Shown here in pieces: positions 45,011 through 54,819 of a stretch of 64,000 nucleotides of DNA (positions within the stretch are counted from its first letter, which is position 1; every line of letters starts with the position of its first letter). Source of the DNA: Diaphorobacter nitroreducens (lineage in GTDB: Bacteria > Pseudomonadota > Gammaproteobacteria > Burkholderiales > Burkholderiaceae_C); assembly GCA_003755025.1 (NCBI GenBank), contig RJVL01000003.1, positions 62,001 to 126,000 on the forward strand. The letters run 5' to 3'. The notes beneath the pieces are model-generated. The model had not been told where the DNA came from. It did not search any database and saw only the letters and a program-made list of their open reading frames with translations. The translations under genes and the position numbers were made by a program.

Positions 45011-45538
45011 TTACAGCGCCACAGCCTTGTCGATCACCACGGCGTCGAAGGGCACGTCGTCGTGGAAGCCCTTGCGCGTGGTGCGCACCTTCTTGATGGC
45101 GTCGACCACGTCCTCGCCCTTGACCACCTTGCCGAACACGGCGTAGCCCCAGCCCTGGGGTGTGGGGGAGGTGTGGTTCAGGAAGGCGTTATCCACCACG
45201 TTGATGAAGAACTGGGCCGTGGCGCTGTGCGGGTCGCCGGTGCGGGCCATGGCGATGGTGTACTTGTCGTTCTTCAGGCCGTTGGCAGCCTCGTTCTCGA
45301 TGGGCGCATCGGTCGGCTTTTGCTTCATGTCGGCCGTGAAGCCGCCGCCCTGGGCCATGAAGTTCTTGATCACGCGGTGAAAGATCGTGCCGTCGTAGAA
45401 GCCCTTGTTCACGTAGTTCAGGAAGTTGGCGGTGGACTTTGGGGCGTTCACGGCGTCCAGTTCCAGCGTGATGACGCCTTGGGTGGCCGTTTCGGCAACG
45501 TTGATGGTGACGTGCAGTTCGACTTGCGGGTTGCTCAT
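45011..45538 (-). CDS. ppiB: Cytoplasmic peptidyl-prolyl isomerase (cyclophilin)
   Basis: A 175-residue cyclophilin with no signal peptide. The active-site motifs [27 protein letters not shown] (in parts [13 protein letters not shown]) and [18 protein letters not shown] are present. A clear AAGGA ribosome site precedes the ATG. Next to ppiA, its exported relative; the two differ in length and C-terminus but share much of the sequence, which suggests tandem duplication. Confidence 0.95.
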   Translation of the reverse strand: MSNPQVELHVTINVAETATQGVITLELDAVNAPKSTANFLNYVNKGFYDGTIFHRVIKNFMAQGGGFTADMKQKPTDAPIENEAANGLKNDKYTIAMARTGDPHSATAQFFINVVDNAFLNHTSPTPQGWGYAVFGKVVKGEDVVDAIKKVRTTRKGFHDDVPFDAVVIDKAVAL

Positions 45539-45556
45539 GGCGGGTGTCCTTTCAGG

Positions 45557-46144
45557 TTACTTGACCAGGGTTGCGGATTGGATGACCACGGGGGTCGTGG
45601 GCACGTTCTGGTGCATGCCGCGGTTGCCGGTGGCCACGGCCTTGATCTTGTCCACCACCTCGGTGCCGCTCACCACCTTGCCGAACACGGCGTAGCCGTG
45701 GCCGTCGGGTTGGGGCGCGTTGAGCATGGCGTTGTTCGCCACGTTGATGAAGAACTGGCTGGTCGCCGAATTGGGGTTGGCCGTGCGGGCCATGGCGATG
45801 GTGTACTTGTCGTTCTTCAGCCCGTTGGCGGCTTCCAGCGGGATCGGGGCCTTGGTGGGCTTTTGCTGCATATCGGCCGTGAAGCCGCCACCCTGGATCA
45901 TGAAGCCATCGATCACGCGGTGAAAGACCGTGCCGTCATAGTGCTTGTCGGCCACGTAGGCCAGGAAGTTCTCCACCGTCTTGGGCGCCTTGGCCGGGTC
46001 CAGTTGCACCACGATGTCACCCAGGCTGGTGGCGAGCTTGACCTGGGGTGCTGCGGCACCGGCGGTCTGGGCATTTGCTACTGTAACAATAGCTGCTAGC
46101 GCACATCCAGCAAGCGTTTGAGTGATATTTCTTCTGGAAATCAT
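45557..46144 (-). CDS. ppiA: Periplasmic peptidyl-prolyl isomerase (cyclophilin) with signal peptide
   Basis: A 195-residue cyclophilin; AAGGAG precedes the ATG. The first 25 residues, [20 protein letters not shown] to TVANAQ, form a Sec signal peptide. The catalytic core shows [19 protein letters not shown] and [18 protein letters not shown]. It acts on prolines of exported proteins. Most of the hydrophobic core of the signal peptide (residues about 6-22) is encoded by a dispersed repeat that elsewhere in this window is noncoding. Confidence 0.94.
   Translation of the reverse strand: MISRRNITQTLAGCALAAIVTVANAQTAGAAAPQVKLATSLGDIVVQLDPAKAPKTVENFLAYVADKHYDGTVFHRVIDGFMIQGGGFTADMQQKPTKAPIPLEAANGLKNDKYTIAMARTANPNSATSQFFINVANNAMLNAPQPDGHGYAVFGKVVSGTEVVDKIKAVATGNRGMHQNVPTTPVVIQSATLVK
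46077..46132. repeat. Dispersed short repeat element forming the ppiA signal-peptide coding region
   Basis: AACAATAGCTGCTAGCGCA and CCAGCAAGCGTTTGAGTG match the copy at 3699-3751 almost word for word (ATAGCTGCTAGCGCA, CCATCAAGCG). Read on the minus strand it encodes [15 protein letters not shown]. Confidence 0.75.
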
Positions 46145-46225
46145 GGTTGCTCCTTGATCGAAAGGGATAGGGGACCCGCGGCGCCCGGCTATGCGGGGCC
46201 GGGCAGGTGTGCAAGGCAGCGTGCC

Positions 46226-46798
46226 TTAGCGGCTGGCCGGGGTGGCGGCCTGGGCTGCTGCGGGCTTCGATTCGGTGGCGAACAGCTCGCGCAGCAGCTT
46301 GAGCTTGGGCGCCACCGAGGCGGCCGTGGCACGGTCCAGCTGTTGCGCGCGCAGATACGACTGGCTGGCCAGCTTGGCGTGGATGTCGCCCAGGTTCTCG
46401 TGGGCGGTGGCGTAGTCGGGCTTGGTGCGGATCGCCGTCTCCAGCGCTGCGCGGGCTTTTTCCAACTGGTTCTGGCTGGCGTAGAGCACGGCCAGGTTGT
46501 TGTAGGGCTCGGGCAGCTCGGGGTATTCCTCGGTCAGCTGCACGAAGGCATCGATGGCTTCGGCCTGCTTGCCGGAATCGGCCAGCGCCACGGCGCGCAG
46601 GAAGCGCAACTGCGGATCACGCGGGGTGGCGGCCAGGCGCTGGTCCAGCTTCACGATGGCTTCGGCGGGCTTGCCCAGCTGGAGCAGGCGGGAAATGTCG
46701 GCGTACTCGTCCGCCTGGGCCCATGAAGCTGCGAGCAGGGCCACAGTGGCGGCAAGCAGATGCAGGCAGCGGAGGGCGGGTCGGCGTGCAGGAGTCAT
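46226..46798 (-). CDS. Exported TPR-repeat protein
   Basis: A 190-residue protein with a signal peptide (LLAATVALLAASWAQADE). Three TPR units follow: PAEAIVKLDQRLAATPRDPQ, AEAIDAFVQLTEEYPELPEP and ARAALETAIRTKPDYATAHE. The C-terminus is a helical stretch and an Ala/Thr-rich tail. Likely a periplasmic or envelope scaffold; partner unknown. It lies upstream of and co-directional with ppiA with an 81-bp gap. Confidence 0.85.
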   Translation of the reverse strand: MTPARRPALRCLHLLAATVALLAASWAQADEYADISRLLQLGKPAEAIVKLDQRLAATPRDPQLRFLRAVALADSGKQAEAIDAFVQLTEEYPELPEPYNNLAVLYASQNQLEKARAALETAIRTKPDYATAHENLGDIHAKLASQSYLRAQQLDRATAASVAPKLKLLRELFATESKPAAAQAATPASR

Positions 46799-47051
46799 GG
46801 AGGAGGGGCTGGAGAGACGGAGCAGCGCGGTCGGGCCGCGGTGCGGGCTTATACTGCGGCCGATTGTAGCGGAGGGGTTTTGTCATGCCGGTACGCTGTT
46901 GCCGCTCCTAATGGCGGGCCCGCCGCCCTTGCGGCAGACCGCCTGCACGCCCCGCGGCACCGCCCATCGCGCGCACCCGCCCTGAGTCGCGCGCCGCACC
47001 GGGCGCGCACCGCACCCATCCGCCCCCACCGATTCCCTGGACCCGTCATCC

Positions 47052-48428
47052 ATGAGCTTGCGTATCTACAACACGCTGTCGCGTGCATTGGAGGAGTTTT
47101 CCCCGCTCGAACCCGGCCATGTGCGCATGTACGTGTGCGGCATGACCGTGTACGACCTGTGCCACCTGGGCCATGCGCGCTCCATGATCGCCTTCGACGT
47201 GGTGCAGCGCTGGCTGCGCGCATCCGGCCTGGCGGTGACCTACGTGCGCAACATCACCGACATCGACGACAAGATCATCAAGCGCGCGGTGGAGAACGGC
47301 GAGACCATTCGCAGCCTGACCGACCGCATGATCGACGCGCTGCACCAGGACGCCGACGCGCTGGGCATCGAGCGTCCCACGCACGAGCCCCGCGCCACCG
47401 CCTATGTGCCGCAGATGCTGGACATGATCGGCACGCTGCAGGGCAAGGGCCTGGCCTACCAGGCGGGCAACGGCGACGTGAACTATGCGGTGCGCAAGTT
47501 CCCCGGCTACGGCAAGCTGTCGGGCAAGTCGCTGGACGAGCTGAATGCCGGCGAGCGTGTGGCCGTGCAGGACGGCAAGCACGACCCGCTGGACTTCGTG
47601 CTGTGGAAGTCCGCCAAGCCCGAGGAGCCGGCCGATGTGAAGTGGCGCAGCCCCTTCGGCGAGGGGCGCCCGGGCTGGCATATCGAATGCTCCGCCATGG
47701 GCTGCGCGCTGCTGGGCGAGAGCTTCGACATCCACGGTGGTGGCGCCGATCTGCAGTTTCCGCACCACGAGAACGAGATCGCCCAGAGTGAGGGCGCCAC
47801 GGGCAAACCGTTCGCGCGGCTGTGGATGCACAACGGCTTCATCAACGTGGACAACGAGAAGATGTCCAAGAGTCTGGGCAACTTCTTCACCATCCGCGAT
47901 GTGCTCAAGGAATACGACGCGGAGACCGTGCGCTTCTTCGTGGTCCGCAGCCACTACCGCAGCCCGCTGAACTACAGCAACGTGCACCTGGACGATGCGC
48001 GTGCCGCGCTCAAACGCCTGTACACCGCGCTGAGCCTGGTGGCACCGGCCCCGGTCGAGGTGGACTGGGCCGAAGGCTACGCCGCCCGCTTCAAGGCGGC
48101 CATGGACGAGGACTTCGGCACCCCCGAAGCGGTGGCCGTGCTGTTCGACCTGGCCGGTGAGGTGAACCGCAGCAAGTCGCCCGCCGCGGCGGGCTTGCTG
48201 AAGGCGCTGGGCGGCCACCTGGGGCTGCTGCAGGCGGACCCGCAGGACTTTCTGAAAGCAGGCGCCGGGCTGGACGAGGCGGCCATCCAGGCGCAGATCG
48301 CCGCGCGCGCCGCCGCCAAGGCAGCCAAGAACTTCGCCGAGGCCGACCGCATCCGCAATGATCTGCTGGCGCAGGGTATCGTGCTCAAGGACTCCGCCAC
48401 GGGCACGACCTGGGAGGCGGCTCAGTAA
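47052..48428 (+). CDS. cysS: Cysteine-tRNA ligase
   Basis: A 458-residue class I synthetase. [20 protein letters not shown] holds the first zinc cysteine and the HIGH motif; [11 protein letters not shown] and [11 protein letters not shown] complete the zinc site; [13 protein letters not shown] is the KMSKS motif. Full length. The 253-bp region upstream contains TTATACT at about 46,851-46,857, a possible -10 without a good -35, and no coding sequence that I can support. Confidence 0.96.
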   Translation: MSLRIYNTLSRALEEFSPLEPGHVRMYVCGMTVYDLCHLGHARSMIAFDVVQRWLRASGLAVTYVRNITDIDDKIIKRAVENGETIRSLTDRMIDALHQDADALGIERPTHEPRATAYVPQMLDMIGTLQGKGLAYQAGNGDVNYAVRKFPGYGKLSGKSLDELNAGERVAVQDGKHDPLDFVLWKSAKPEEPADVKWRSPFGEGRPGWHIECSAMGCALLGESFDIHGGGADLQFPHHENEIAQSEGATGKPFARLWMHNGFINVDNEKMSKSLGNFFTIRDVLKEYDAETVRFFVVRSHYRSPLNYSNVHLDDARAALKRLYTALSLVAPAPVEVDWAEGYAARFKAAMDEDFGTPEAVAVLFDLAGEVNRSKSPAAAGLLKALGGHLGLLQADPQDFLKAGAGLDEAAIQAQIAARAAAKAAKNFAEADRIRNDLLAQGIVLKDSATGTTWEAAQ

Positions 48429-48429
48429 A

Positions 48430-48500
48430 TGGGTTTCGATTCAAATTGGCATGTAGGGCTTGTGGGGTAAGCGGTGGCAGCTACTAAAAAAATAGCGGAT
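48430..48500. repeat. Degenerate dispersed repeat overlapping the DNA glycosylase start
   Basis: Between cysS and the glycosylase gene, GGTTTCGATTCAAATTGGCATG, read as two parts, is followed by GCGGTGGCAGCTACTAAAAA and AATAGCGG. AGCTACTnnnnnAATAGCG resembles the AGTAGCTATnnnnnCAATAGCG arrangement of the tilS copy. It reaches into the first codons of the glycosylase. Confidence 0.4.
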
Positions 48501-49133
48501 GCACCTCCGTCCCTCACGCCCCCCAGCTATTGGGAAGAGGCCTGCCGACATCTGACGAAGAAGGACCGCGTGATGCGTCGCCTGATTCCCCAGGTGGGCA
48601 ACGTGGCCCTGACCCAGCGCGGCGACGCCTTCACCACGCTGGCGCGCTCCATCGTGGGCCAGCAGGTGTCGGTGGCATCGGCGCAGCGCGTGTGGGACCA
48701 GTTCGCCGCGCTGTCGCGCAGCATGACGCCGCGCAGCGTGCTCAAGCTCAAGGTGGACGACATGCGTGCGGCCGGCCTGTCGGCACGCAAGGTGGAGTAC
48801 CTGGTGGACCTGGCGCTGCACTTCGACAGCGGCCGGCTGCACGTGAAGCAGTGGGACGAGATGGACGACCAGGCCATCGTTGCCGAGCTGGTGGCGATCC
48901 GCGGCATCAGCCGCTGGACGGCGGATATGTTCCTCATCTTCCATCTGGCGCGGCCGAACGTGCTGCCGCTGGACGATGCCACGCTGATCCAGGGCATCAG
49001 CCAGCATTATTTTTCGGGCGACCCGGTCAGCCGCAGCGATGCGCGCGAAGTGGCTGATGCGTGGAAACCCTGGTGCAGCGTGGCGAGTTGGTATATTTGG
49101 CGGTCGCTCGCCCCCCTGCCGGTGGACTACTGA
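48474..49133 (+). CDS. HhH-GPD DNA glycosylase (3-methyladenine DNA glycosylase II type)
   Basis: A 219-residue protein from the GTG at 48474, preceded by GGGGTAAGC. The HhH-GPD core is clear: FTTLARSIVGQQVSVASAQR, then LVAIRGISRWTADMFLIFHL with the helix-hairpin-helix, and NVLPLDDATL with the catalytic Asp. Related to AlkA/MpgII enzymes that excise alkylated bases. The first ten residues (AATKKIADAP) overlap a degenerate repeat and may be a recent extension. Confidence 0.92.
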   Translation: MAATKKIADAPPSLTPPSYWEEACRHLTKKDRVMRRLIPQVGNVALTQRGDAFTTLARSIVGQQVSVASAQRVWDQFAALSRSMTPRSVLKLKVDDMRAAGLSARKVEYLVDLALHFDSGRLHVKQWDEMDDQAIVAELVAIRGISRWTADMFLIFHLARPNVLPLDDATLIQGISQHYFSGDPVSRSDAREVADAWKPWCSVASWYIWRSLAPLPVDY

Positions 49134-49181
49134 ACAACGCAGGGCGGCCGGTACCGGGCACCGCCCCGAGGAGAAAACAAG

Positions 49182-50159
49182 TTGGCGAAAAAGACCTTTC
49201 TGGACTTCGAGCAGCCCATTGGCGAGCTGGAATCCAAAATCGAAGAACTGCGCTATGTGCAGAACGAGAGCGCGGTGGACATCTCCGAGGAGATTGACCA
49301 GCTCAGCAAGAAGAGCCTGCAGCTCACCAAGGACATCTACAGTGACCTGACCCCCTGGCAGATCACGAAGATCGCGCGCCATCCGGAGCGCCCGTACACC
49401 ATGGACTACGTGCGCGAGATCTTCACGGATTTCGTGGAAATGCACGGCGACCGGCACTTCGCGGACGACCAGTCCATCGTGGGGGGCCTCGCGCGCTTCA
49501 ACGGTCACGCCTGCATGGTGCTGGGCCACCAGAAGGGCCGCGACACCAAGGAGCGCACCGCGCGCAACTTCGGCATGAGCCGGCCCGAGGGCTACCGCAA
49601 GGCCCTTCGCCTGATGAAGACGGCCGAGAAGTTCAAGCTGCCCGTGTTCACTTTCGTCGATACGCCTGGTGCGTACCCCGGCATCGACGCCGAGGAGCGC
49701 GGCCAGTCCGAAGCCATCGGCCGCAACATCTACGAGATGGCCCAGCTGGAAGTGCCGATCATCACCACGGTGATCGGCGAAGGCGGATCCGGCGGTGCCC
49801 TCGCCATCAGCGTGGCCGACCAGGTCATCATGCTGCAGTACTCGATCTACTCCGTGATCAGCCCCGAGGGCTGCGCCTCCATCCTCTGGAAGACCAGCGA
49901 CCGCGCGCAGGATGCCGCCGAGGCCATGGGCATCACGGCGCACCGCCTGAAGGCCCTGGGTCTGGTGGACAAGATCGTGAACGAGCCCGTGGGGGGCGCG
50001 CACCGCGACCACAAGCAGATGGCCGCTTTCCTCAAGCGTGCCCTGGGCGACGCCTACCGCCAGCTGTCGGACCTCAAGCCCAAGGAACTGCAGGACCGCC
50101 GCTACGAGCGCCTGCAGAGCTACGGCCGTTTCACGGACACCAAGGCGGACAGCCGCTAA
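49182..50159 (+). CDS. accA: Acetyl-CoA carboxylase carboxyltransferase subunit alpha
   Basis: A 325-residue subunit of the enzyme that makes malonyl-CoA. It starts with TTG at 49182; GAGGAG 8 bases upstream and the family N-terminus ([19 protein letters not shown]) fix this start. Crotonase-fold motifs include [37 protein letters not shown] and the [12 protein letters not shown] segment. A strong terminator follows. The TTG start may hold expression down. Confidence 0.97.
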   Translation: MAKKTFLDFEQPIGELESKIEELRYVQNESAVDISEEIDQLSKKSLQLTKDIYSDLTPWQITKIARHPERPYTMDYVREIFTDFVEMHGDRHFADDQSIVGGLARFNGHACMVLGHQKGRDTKERTARNFGMSRPEGYRKALRLMKTAEKFKLPVFTFVDTPGAYPGIDAEERGQSEAIGRNIYEMAQLEVPIITTVIGEGGSGGALAISVADQVIMLQYSIYSVISPEGCASILWKTSDRAQDAAEAMGITAHRLKALGLVDKIVNEPVGGAHRDHKQMAAFLKRALGDAYRQLSDLKPKELQDRRYERLQSYGRFTDTKADSR

Positions 50160-50204
50160 GGCGTGAGGCGAACGCGCTCAGCGTCGCGCCGATCCTTGAA
50201 AAAA

Positions 50205-50229
50205 GGTGGGGGAATCCCCGCCTTTTTTT
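50205..50229 (+). terminator. Intrinsic terminator of accA
   Basis: A 7-bp GC-rich stem (GGTGGGG / CCCCGCC, one G-T pair) with a GAAT loop, flanked by A6 on the left and T7 on the right, 45 bases after the accA stop. Confidence 0.92.
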
Positions 50230-50302
50230 GTCACTTACTTGTATCAAAACGTATTATCTTTCCTCGTGCGGACGCGCATCGCCGCAGGAAGAAGGGTTAC
50301 GT

Positions 50303-52156
50303 ATGTCTCTGTGGAAGTCTCTCAAGGGCCAGATTCTGCTGGTATCGCTGGCCTGCCTGGTGGTGGCGTTGGTCGCGCTCTCGGCGGCGAATCTGTGGAC
50401 CGCCCGCTCGCACGCTTATGCGTCGCTGGCGTCCGAAACGCAGCTGCTCGCGCACAGCCATGTGGAAACGCTGCGCGCCTGGGCCAACGCCAAGGCGGCC
50501 ATCGTGGAAGCCGCAGGCGCGGCGCTGGATGACGAGCAGCCTCCCAAGGCGCTGCTGATGCTGTCCAAGGCGGGGGACTTCCTGGTCAGCTACTTTGGCT
50601 ACGCCGACAAGCGGACGGCGTTTTCATCGCCCCAGAACCTGCCGCCCGATTACGACCCCACCACGCGGCCCTGGTACCAGCAAGCCGCCCAGGCCAGCGG
50701 GAGCGTTCTCACCGCCCCGTATGCGGACGCGGGCGGCAACGGCCTGGTGGTGACTTTCGCGCGCGCCGCCCGCGAAGGGGGCCGCGTCAAGGCCGTGATG
50801 GCCGGCGACGTTTCGCTGGCTGCGGTGATTGCCAACGTCACCTCCATCAAGCCCACGCCGTCCAGCTACGCCTTTCTCGTCGGAGGCGACGGCGCCATCA
50901 TCGCCCACCCCGACGCCAAGCTGGCGCTGAAGCCGGCGACCGACATCGCCCCCGCGCTGTCGGCGCAGGGCCTGGCCGGCATTGCGCAAAGCGGCGCGCT
51001 GCAGGCCATGGAACTGCAGGGCCGGCCCATGCTGCTGCATGTCTCCAAGGTTCCGGACACCCCTTGGATGCTGGTGATTGCCCAGGACCGTGACGAGGCG
51101 CTGGCCGCCATCTCCAGCATGCTGCGCGTTTCGCTGGTGGCCGGCATTGCGGTACTGGTGATCGCCACCCTGCTGCTGGCCGGCGTATTGGCACGGCGCC
51201 TGCGCCAACTCACCCAGGTGCGCGACGCCATGCACCAGATTGGCGAGGGCGACGGCGACCTGTCGCGCCGCATCGACGCGCAGGGCGAGAACGAACTCGC
51301 GCAGATCGCGGGCAGTTTCAACAACTTTGCCACCAAGCTCTCGGGTGTGCTGGCGCAGATCCGGGATGCGAGCCAGTCGGTGCGTCTGGCGTCGGAAGAG
51401 ATCGCCACGGGCAACCAGGACCTGTCCAGCCGTACCGAGCTGACGGCCTCCAGCCTGCAGCAGACAGCCGCCTCGATGCAGCAGCTCACCGAGACGGTGC
51501 GCCACAACGCCGACGCGGCCCGCCAGGCCAACCAACTGGTGGCGCAGGCGGCGGGGGTGGCCCAGCACGGCGGCACCGTGGTGGGCAACGTGGTCAGCAC
51601 CATGGAGCAGATCAATGCGGCGTCGCGCAAGATCAACGACATCATTGGTGTGATCGATGGCATTGCCTTCCAGACCAACATCCTCGCGCTGAATGCGGCC
51701 GTCGAGGCAGCGCGCGCGGGCGAGCAGGGCCGGGGCTTCGCCGTGGTGGCGGGCGAGGTGCGCAACCTGGCGCAGCGCAGCGCCGAGGCCGCGCGCGAGA
51801 TCAAAGCGCTGATCGGCTCGTCGGTGGCGCAGGTGGAAGAGGGCTCGCGGCTGGTCAACGATGCGGGCACCACCATGGCGGACATCGTGCAGTCGGTGCA
51901 GCGCGTCACGGACATCATGGCCGAGATCACCGCCTCCACGAACGAGCAAAGCACCAGCATTGGCGAGGTAGGCCAAGCCGTGGCGCAGTTGGATCAGATG
52001 ACCCAGCAGAACGCGGCACTGGTGGAAGAAAGCGCCGCAGCGGCGGCCAGCCTCAAAGACCAGTCTGTGCGCCTGTCCGACGTGGTGGGTACCTTCCGGC
52101 TGCACGACGAGGCCGCAAGCGCCGGTCGGGCGGCGCCGCTGGCACTGCAGCGCTAG
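50303..52156 (+). CDS. Methyl-accepting chemotaxis protein with dCache-like sensor
   Basis: A 617-residue receptor; ATG at 50303 puts the first transmembrane helix at about 9-32 ([20 protein letters not shown]). The periplasmic part to about residue 280 has the Cache motif [18 protein letters not shown] and [14 protein letters not shown]2 lies at about 277-300, a HAMP domain after it, and the signalling hairpin tip is [20 protein letters not shown] with NLAQRS. No C-terminal CheR/CheB pentapeptide is seen. Such sensors bind small organic acids or amino acids; ligand unknown. Stands alone between terminator and tilS. Confidence 0.95.
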   Translation: MSLWKSLKGQILLVSLACLVVALVALSAANLWTARSHAYASLASETQLLAHSHVETLRAWANAKAAIVEAAGAALDDEQPPKALLMLSKAGDFLVSYFGYADKRTAFSSPQNLPPDYDPTTRPWYQQAAQASGSVLTAPYADAGGNGLVVTFARAAREGGRVKAVMAGDVSLAAVIANVTSIKPTPSSYAFLVGGDGAIIAHPDAKLALKPATDIAPALSAQGLAGIAQSGALQAMELQGRPMLLHVSKVPDTPWMLVIAQDRDEALAAISSMLRVSLVAGIAVLVIATLLLAGVLARRLRQLTQVRDAMHQIGEGDGDLSRRIDAQGENELAQIAGSFNNFATKLSGVLAQIRDASQSVRLASEEIATGNQDLSSRTELTASSLQQTAASMQQLTETVRHNADAARQANQLVAQAAGVAQHGGTVVGNVVSTMEQINAASRKINDIIGVIDGIAFQTNILALNAAVEAARAGEQGRGFAVVAGEVRNLAQRSAEAAREIKALIGSSVAQVEEGSRLVNDAGTTMADIVQSVQRVTDIMAEITASTNEQSTSIGEVGQAVAQLDQMTQQNAALVEESAAAAASLKDQSVRLSDVVGTFRLHDEAASAGRAAPLALQR

Positions 52157-52247
52157 CGTGGCGGGGGGCGCTGGCGCGCGCCGATAATCGGGCCGTCATG
52201 CCTGCCCATACGCCACCGCGCCCGCACTGCCGCCGCAGGAGGGACGC

Positions 52248-53255
52248 TTGACCCAGTCGTTCGACGCCGCAGTCGCGGCCTTCCGGCCCCGTCTGCCCCT
52301 GGCCGTGGCCCTCAGCGGCGGCGCAGATTCGACGGCACTGCTGTTGGCCTGCGCAGCGCGCTGGCCGGGGCAGGTGGTGGCTTTCCACGTGCACCATGGG
52401 CTGCAGGCGGCGGCCGACGGGTTTGAGCAGCATTGCGTGGCCTTGTGTGAGCGGCTGGGCATACCGCTGTGGGTGCGCCGCGTGGATGCGCGCCACGCCG
52501 CCGGACAAAGCCCTGAAGACGCGGCGCGCCAGGCGCGTTACAAGGCTTTTGAGGCGTTGTCGCTTGACTGTCAATCGCTAGTAGCTATAAAAACAATAGC
52601 GTTGGCGCAGCATGCGGATGACCAGGTCGAGACATTGCTGCTCGCCCTATCGCGGGGCGCGGGCGTAGCCGGGCTTGCCGCCATGCCGGCGCAGTGGCAG
52701 CGCGCGGGCATGGACTGGTGCAGGCCGCTGCTGCGCGTGGCAGGCGCCGACGTGCGCGCCTGGCTGGTCGCGCGTGGCGAACGCTGGGTGGAAGACCCGA
52801 CCAACGCCGACGAGCGCTTCACGCGCAACCGCATCCGCCGCCAGCTGCTGCCGGCGCTGCAGCAGGCGTTCCCGCAGTTTCGTGACACCTTTGCGCGCAG
52901 TTGCGAACACGCGGCGCAGGCCAGCGAGCTGCTGCAGGAACTGGCCGCCGCCGATGCAGCGGCCATCGGCCAGCCGCCCCGCATCGCGGCGCTGCGTGCG
53001 TTGGGAAGGGCGCGCCAGGCGAACGTGCTGCGCCACTGGCTGCGTGTGCACCACGCCACCACGCCTACGGCCGCACAGCTGAACGAATTGCTGGACCAGT
53101 TGGCCGCATGTGCCACGCGCGGGCACCGCATTCACCTGAAGGTGGGCGAGGGCTATGTGGTCCGCGAGGCGGAGGTGCTCGGTTGGTACAATCAACAGGT
53201 TTTGGTCCCCATTTCCGCACGGGACGGCGGCGCGCCAGAACAGCTTTTGCAATAG
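52248..53255 (+). CDS. tilS: tRNA(Ile)-lysidine synthase
   Basis: A 335-residue enzyme that modifies C34 of tRNA-Ile(CAU) to lysidine. It starts with TTG at 52248 behind GGAGGG. The PP-loop motif ALSGGADSTALLLA lies at 22-35; FHVHHGLQA, AARQARYKAF and AQHADDQVETLLLALSRGAG follow; VEDPTNADERFTRNRIR is the second diagnostic block. Between KAFEAL and ALAQHADDQ the protein has SLDCQSLVAIKTI, encoded by a dispersed repeat; the family pattern usually passes this point with a short loop. Confidence 0.95.
   Translation: MTQSFDAAVAAFRPRLPLAVALSGGADSTALLLACAARWPGQVVAFHVHHGLQAAADGFEQHCVALCERLGIPLWVRRVDARHAAGQSPEDAARQARYKAFEALSLDCQSLVAIKTIALAQHADDQVETLLLALSRGAGVAGLAAMPAQWQRAGMDWCRPLLRVAGADVRAWLVARGERWVEDPTNADERFTRNRIRRQLLPALQQAFPQFRDTFARSCEHAAQASELLQELAAADAAAIGQPPRIAALRALGRARQANVLRHWLRVHHATTPTAAQLNELLDQLAACATRGHRIHLKVGEGYVVREAEVLGWYNQQVLVPISARDGGAPEQLLQ
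52561..52606. repeat. Dispersed short repeat element inside the tilS reading frame
   Basis: CTTGACTGTCAATCGCTAG followed by TAGCTATAAAAACAATAGCG. The TCAAnCGCTAnTAGCTATnAAA pattern matches the intergenic copy at 39,046-39,095. It is in frame and adds about a dozen residues just before the HADDQ motif. Confidence 0.7.
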
Positions 53256-53292
53256 CGCCGCGCATCTGCGTCCCTGCCATTCCAGAAATTCC

Positions 53293-54561
53293 ATGGCACT
53301 GATCGTTCATAAATACGGCGGCACCTCGATGGGCTCCACCGAGCGCATCCGCAATGTCGCCAAGCGCGTGGCCAAGTGGGCGCGGGCCGGCCACCAGATG
53401 GTGGTGGTACCCAGCGCCATGAGTGGCGAGACCAACCGCCTGCTGGGCCTGGCCAAGGAGCTCACGCCCTCGCGCATTACCTCCGCCTACCACCGCGAGC
53501 TCGACATGCTGGCCGCCACGGGTGAGCAAGCCTCGTCGGCCCTGCTGGCCATCGCGCTGCAGGCCGAAGGCATGGAGTCGGTGAGCTACGCCGGCTGGCA
53601 GGTGCCCGTGCGCACCGACAATAGCTATACCAAGGCGCGTATCGAGTCCATCGACGACAAGCGCGTGCGCGCCGACCTGGACGCGGGCAAGGTTGTTATC
53701 GTCACGGGCTTCCAGGGCATCGACGAGGGCGGCAACATCACCACGCTGGGCCGCGGCGGCTCCGACACCTCGGCCGTCGCCATCGCCGCCGCGATGAAGG
53801 CGCACGAATGCCTGATCTACACCGACGTGGATGGCGTGTACACCACCGACCCGCGCGTGGTGCCCGAGGCGCGGCGCCTGACGACGCTGAGCTTCGAGGA
53901 AATGCTGGAGATGGCCAGCCTGGGCAGCAAGGTGCTGCAGATCCGTTCGGTGGAATTTGCCGGCAAGTACAAGGTGCCGCTGCGCGTGCTCTCCAGCTTC
54001 ACGTCCTGGGACATCGACATCAACGAGGAAGCCAAGTCCGGCACCCTGATCACCTTTGAGGAAGACGAACAAATGGAAAAAGCCGTCGTATCCGGCATCG
54101 CTTTCACCCGCGACGAAGCCAAGATCTCCGTGATCGGCGTGCCCGACACCCCCGGTATCGCCTACCAGATCCTGGGCGCGGTGGCCGACGCCAACATCGA
54201 TGTGGATGTCATCATCCAGAACATGGGCAAGGAAGGGAAGACCGACTTCAGCTTCACGGTGAATCGGAATGACTACCAACGCACCATCGATCTGTTGAAA
54301 GACAAGGTGCTGCCCCAACTGGGCGCCGAGGAAATCGTGGGCGATGCCAAGATCGCCAAGGTCAGCATCGTTGGCATCGGCATGCGCAGCCATGTGGGCG
54401 TGGCCAGCAAGATGTTCCGCGCGCTGAGCGAAGAGGGCATCAACATCAAGATGATCTCCACGTCGGAAATCAAGACCTCCGTGGTGATCGACGAGAAGTA
54501 CGTGGAACTGGCCGTGCGTACGCTGCACAAGGCGTTCGAGCTGGACCAGGCTGCCGCCTGA
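53293..54561 (+). CDS. lysC: Aspartate kinase
   Basis: A 422-residue enzyme phosphorylating aspartate for lysine, threonine and methionine synthesis. [19 protein letters not shown] is the N-terminal kinase signature, followed by [20 protein letters not shown] and [15 protein letters not shown]. Two ACT domains lie from about 265 to the end ([39 protein letters not shown]) and give feedback control. Single-function enzyme of the LysC-beta type length. Follows tilS by 37 bases. Confidence 0.97.
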   Translation: MALIVHKYGGTSMGSTERIRNVAKRVAKWARAGHQMVVVPSAMSGETNRLLGLAKELTPSRITSAYHRELDMLAATGEQASSALLAIALQAEGMESVSYAGWQVPVRTDNSYTKARIESIDDKRVRADLDAGKVVIVTGFQGIDEGGNITTLGRGGSDTSAVAIAAAMKAHECLIYTDVDGVYTTDPRVVPEARRLTTLSFEEMLEMASLGSKVLQIRSVEFAGKYKVPLRVLSSFTSWDIDINEEAKSGTLITFEEDEQMEKAVVSGIAFTRDEAKISVIGVPDTPGIAYQILGAVADANIDVDVIIQNMGKEGKTDFSFTVNRNDYQRTIDLLKDKVLPQLGAEEIVGDAKIAKVSIVGIGMRSHVGVASKMFRALSEEGINIKMISTSEIKTSVVIDEKYVELAVRTLHKAFELDQAAA

Positions 54562-54606
54562 AGTTTCGCCGAAATGGCCTTGAAATGAGGCTACAATAGC
54601 GGGATT

Positions 54607-54699
54607 GGAAACGTGACCGAGTGGCCGAAGGTGCTCCCCTGCTAAGGGAGTATGGGGTGTAGAGCCTCATCGAGGGTTCGAATCCCTCCGTTTCCGCCA
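54607..54699 (+). tRNA. tRNA-Ser(GCT), integration site of the downstream element
   Basis: A 93-base class II tRNA with acceptor GGAAACG / CGTTTCC, a long variable arm, encoded CCA, and anticodon loop CTGCTAA giving GCT. It is intact. The minus-strand phage-type element starts immediately at its 3' end, the usual geometry of tyrosine-integrase insertion into a tRNA 3' half. Confidence 0.96.
54663..54699. other. Presumed attachment site (attL or attR) in the 3' half of tRNA-Ser
   Basis: The T-arm and acceptor end (GAGGGTTCGAATCCCTCCG, TTTCCGCCA) form the likely core of the site, because the tRNA is intact and foreign genes begin right after it. The second copy should lie beyond position 64,000. 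Only one end is in the window, so the exact crossover segment cannot be set. Confidence 0.55.
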
Positions 54700-54768
54700 A
54701 TGGGCCTTATAAATCAATAACTTACGAGAGTTTTTGAAATCTGTCCCACATAAAAGCCCACAAAAAAC

Positions 54769-54798
54769 AAAGCCACCATGCACTAGCTCGGTGGCTTT
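54769..54798 (-). terminator. Terminator at the end of the head operon
   Basis: A 9-bp stem (AAAGCCACC / GGTGGCTTT) with a 12-base loop. On the minus strand it is followed by TGTTTTTTG, ending the structural operon 22 bases after its last stop. On the plus strand TTTTGTCTTT follows, so it may also block read-through from tRNA-Ser. Confidence 0.8.
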
Positions 54799-54819
54799 TG
54801 TCTTTCTAGCTGGCGTAGT

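Noticed and set aside
53620-53645. AATAGCTATA word inside lysC resembling the dispersed repeat
   Set aside because: Only ten bases match, and they encode residues that fit the normal aspartokinase sequence, so it is chance similarity.
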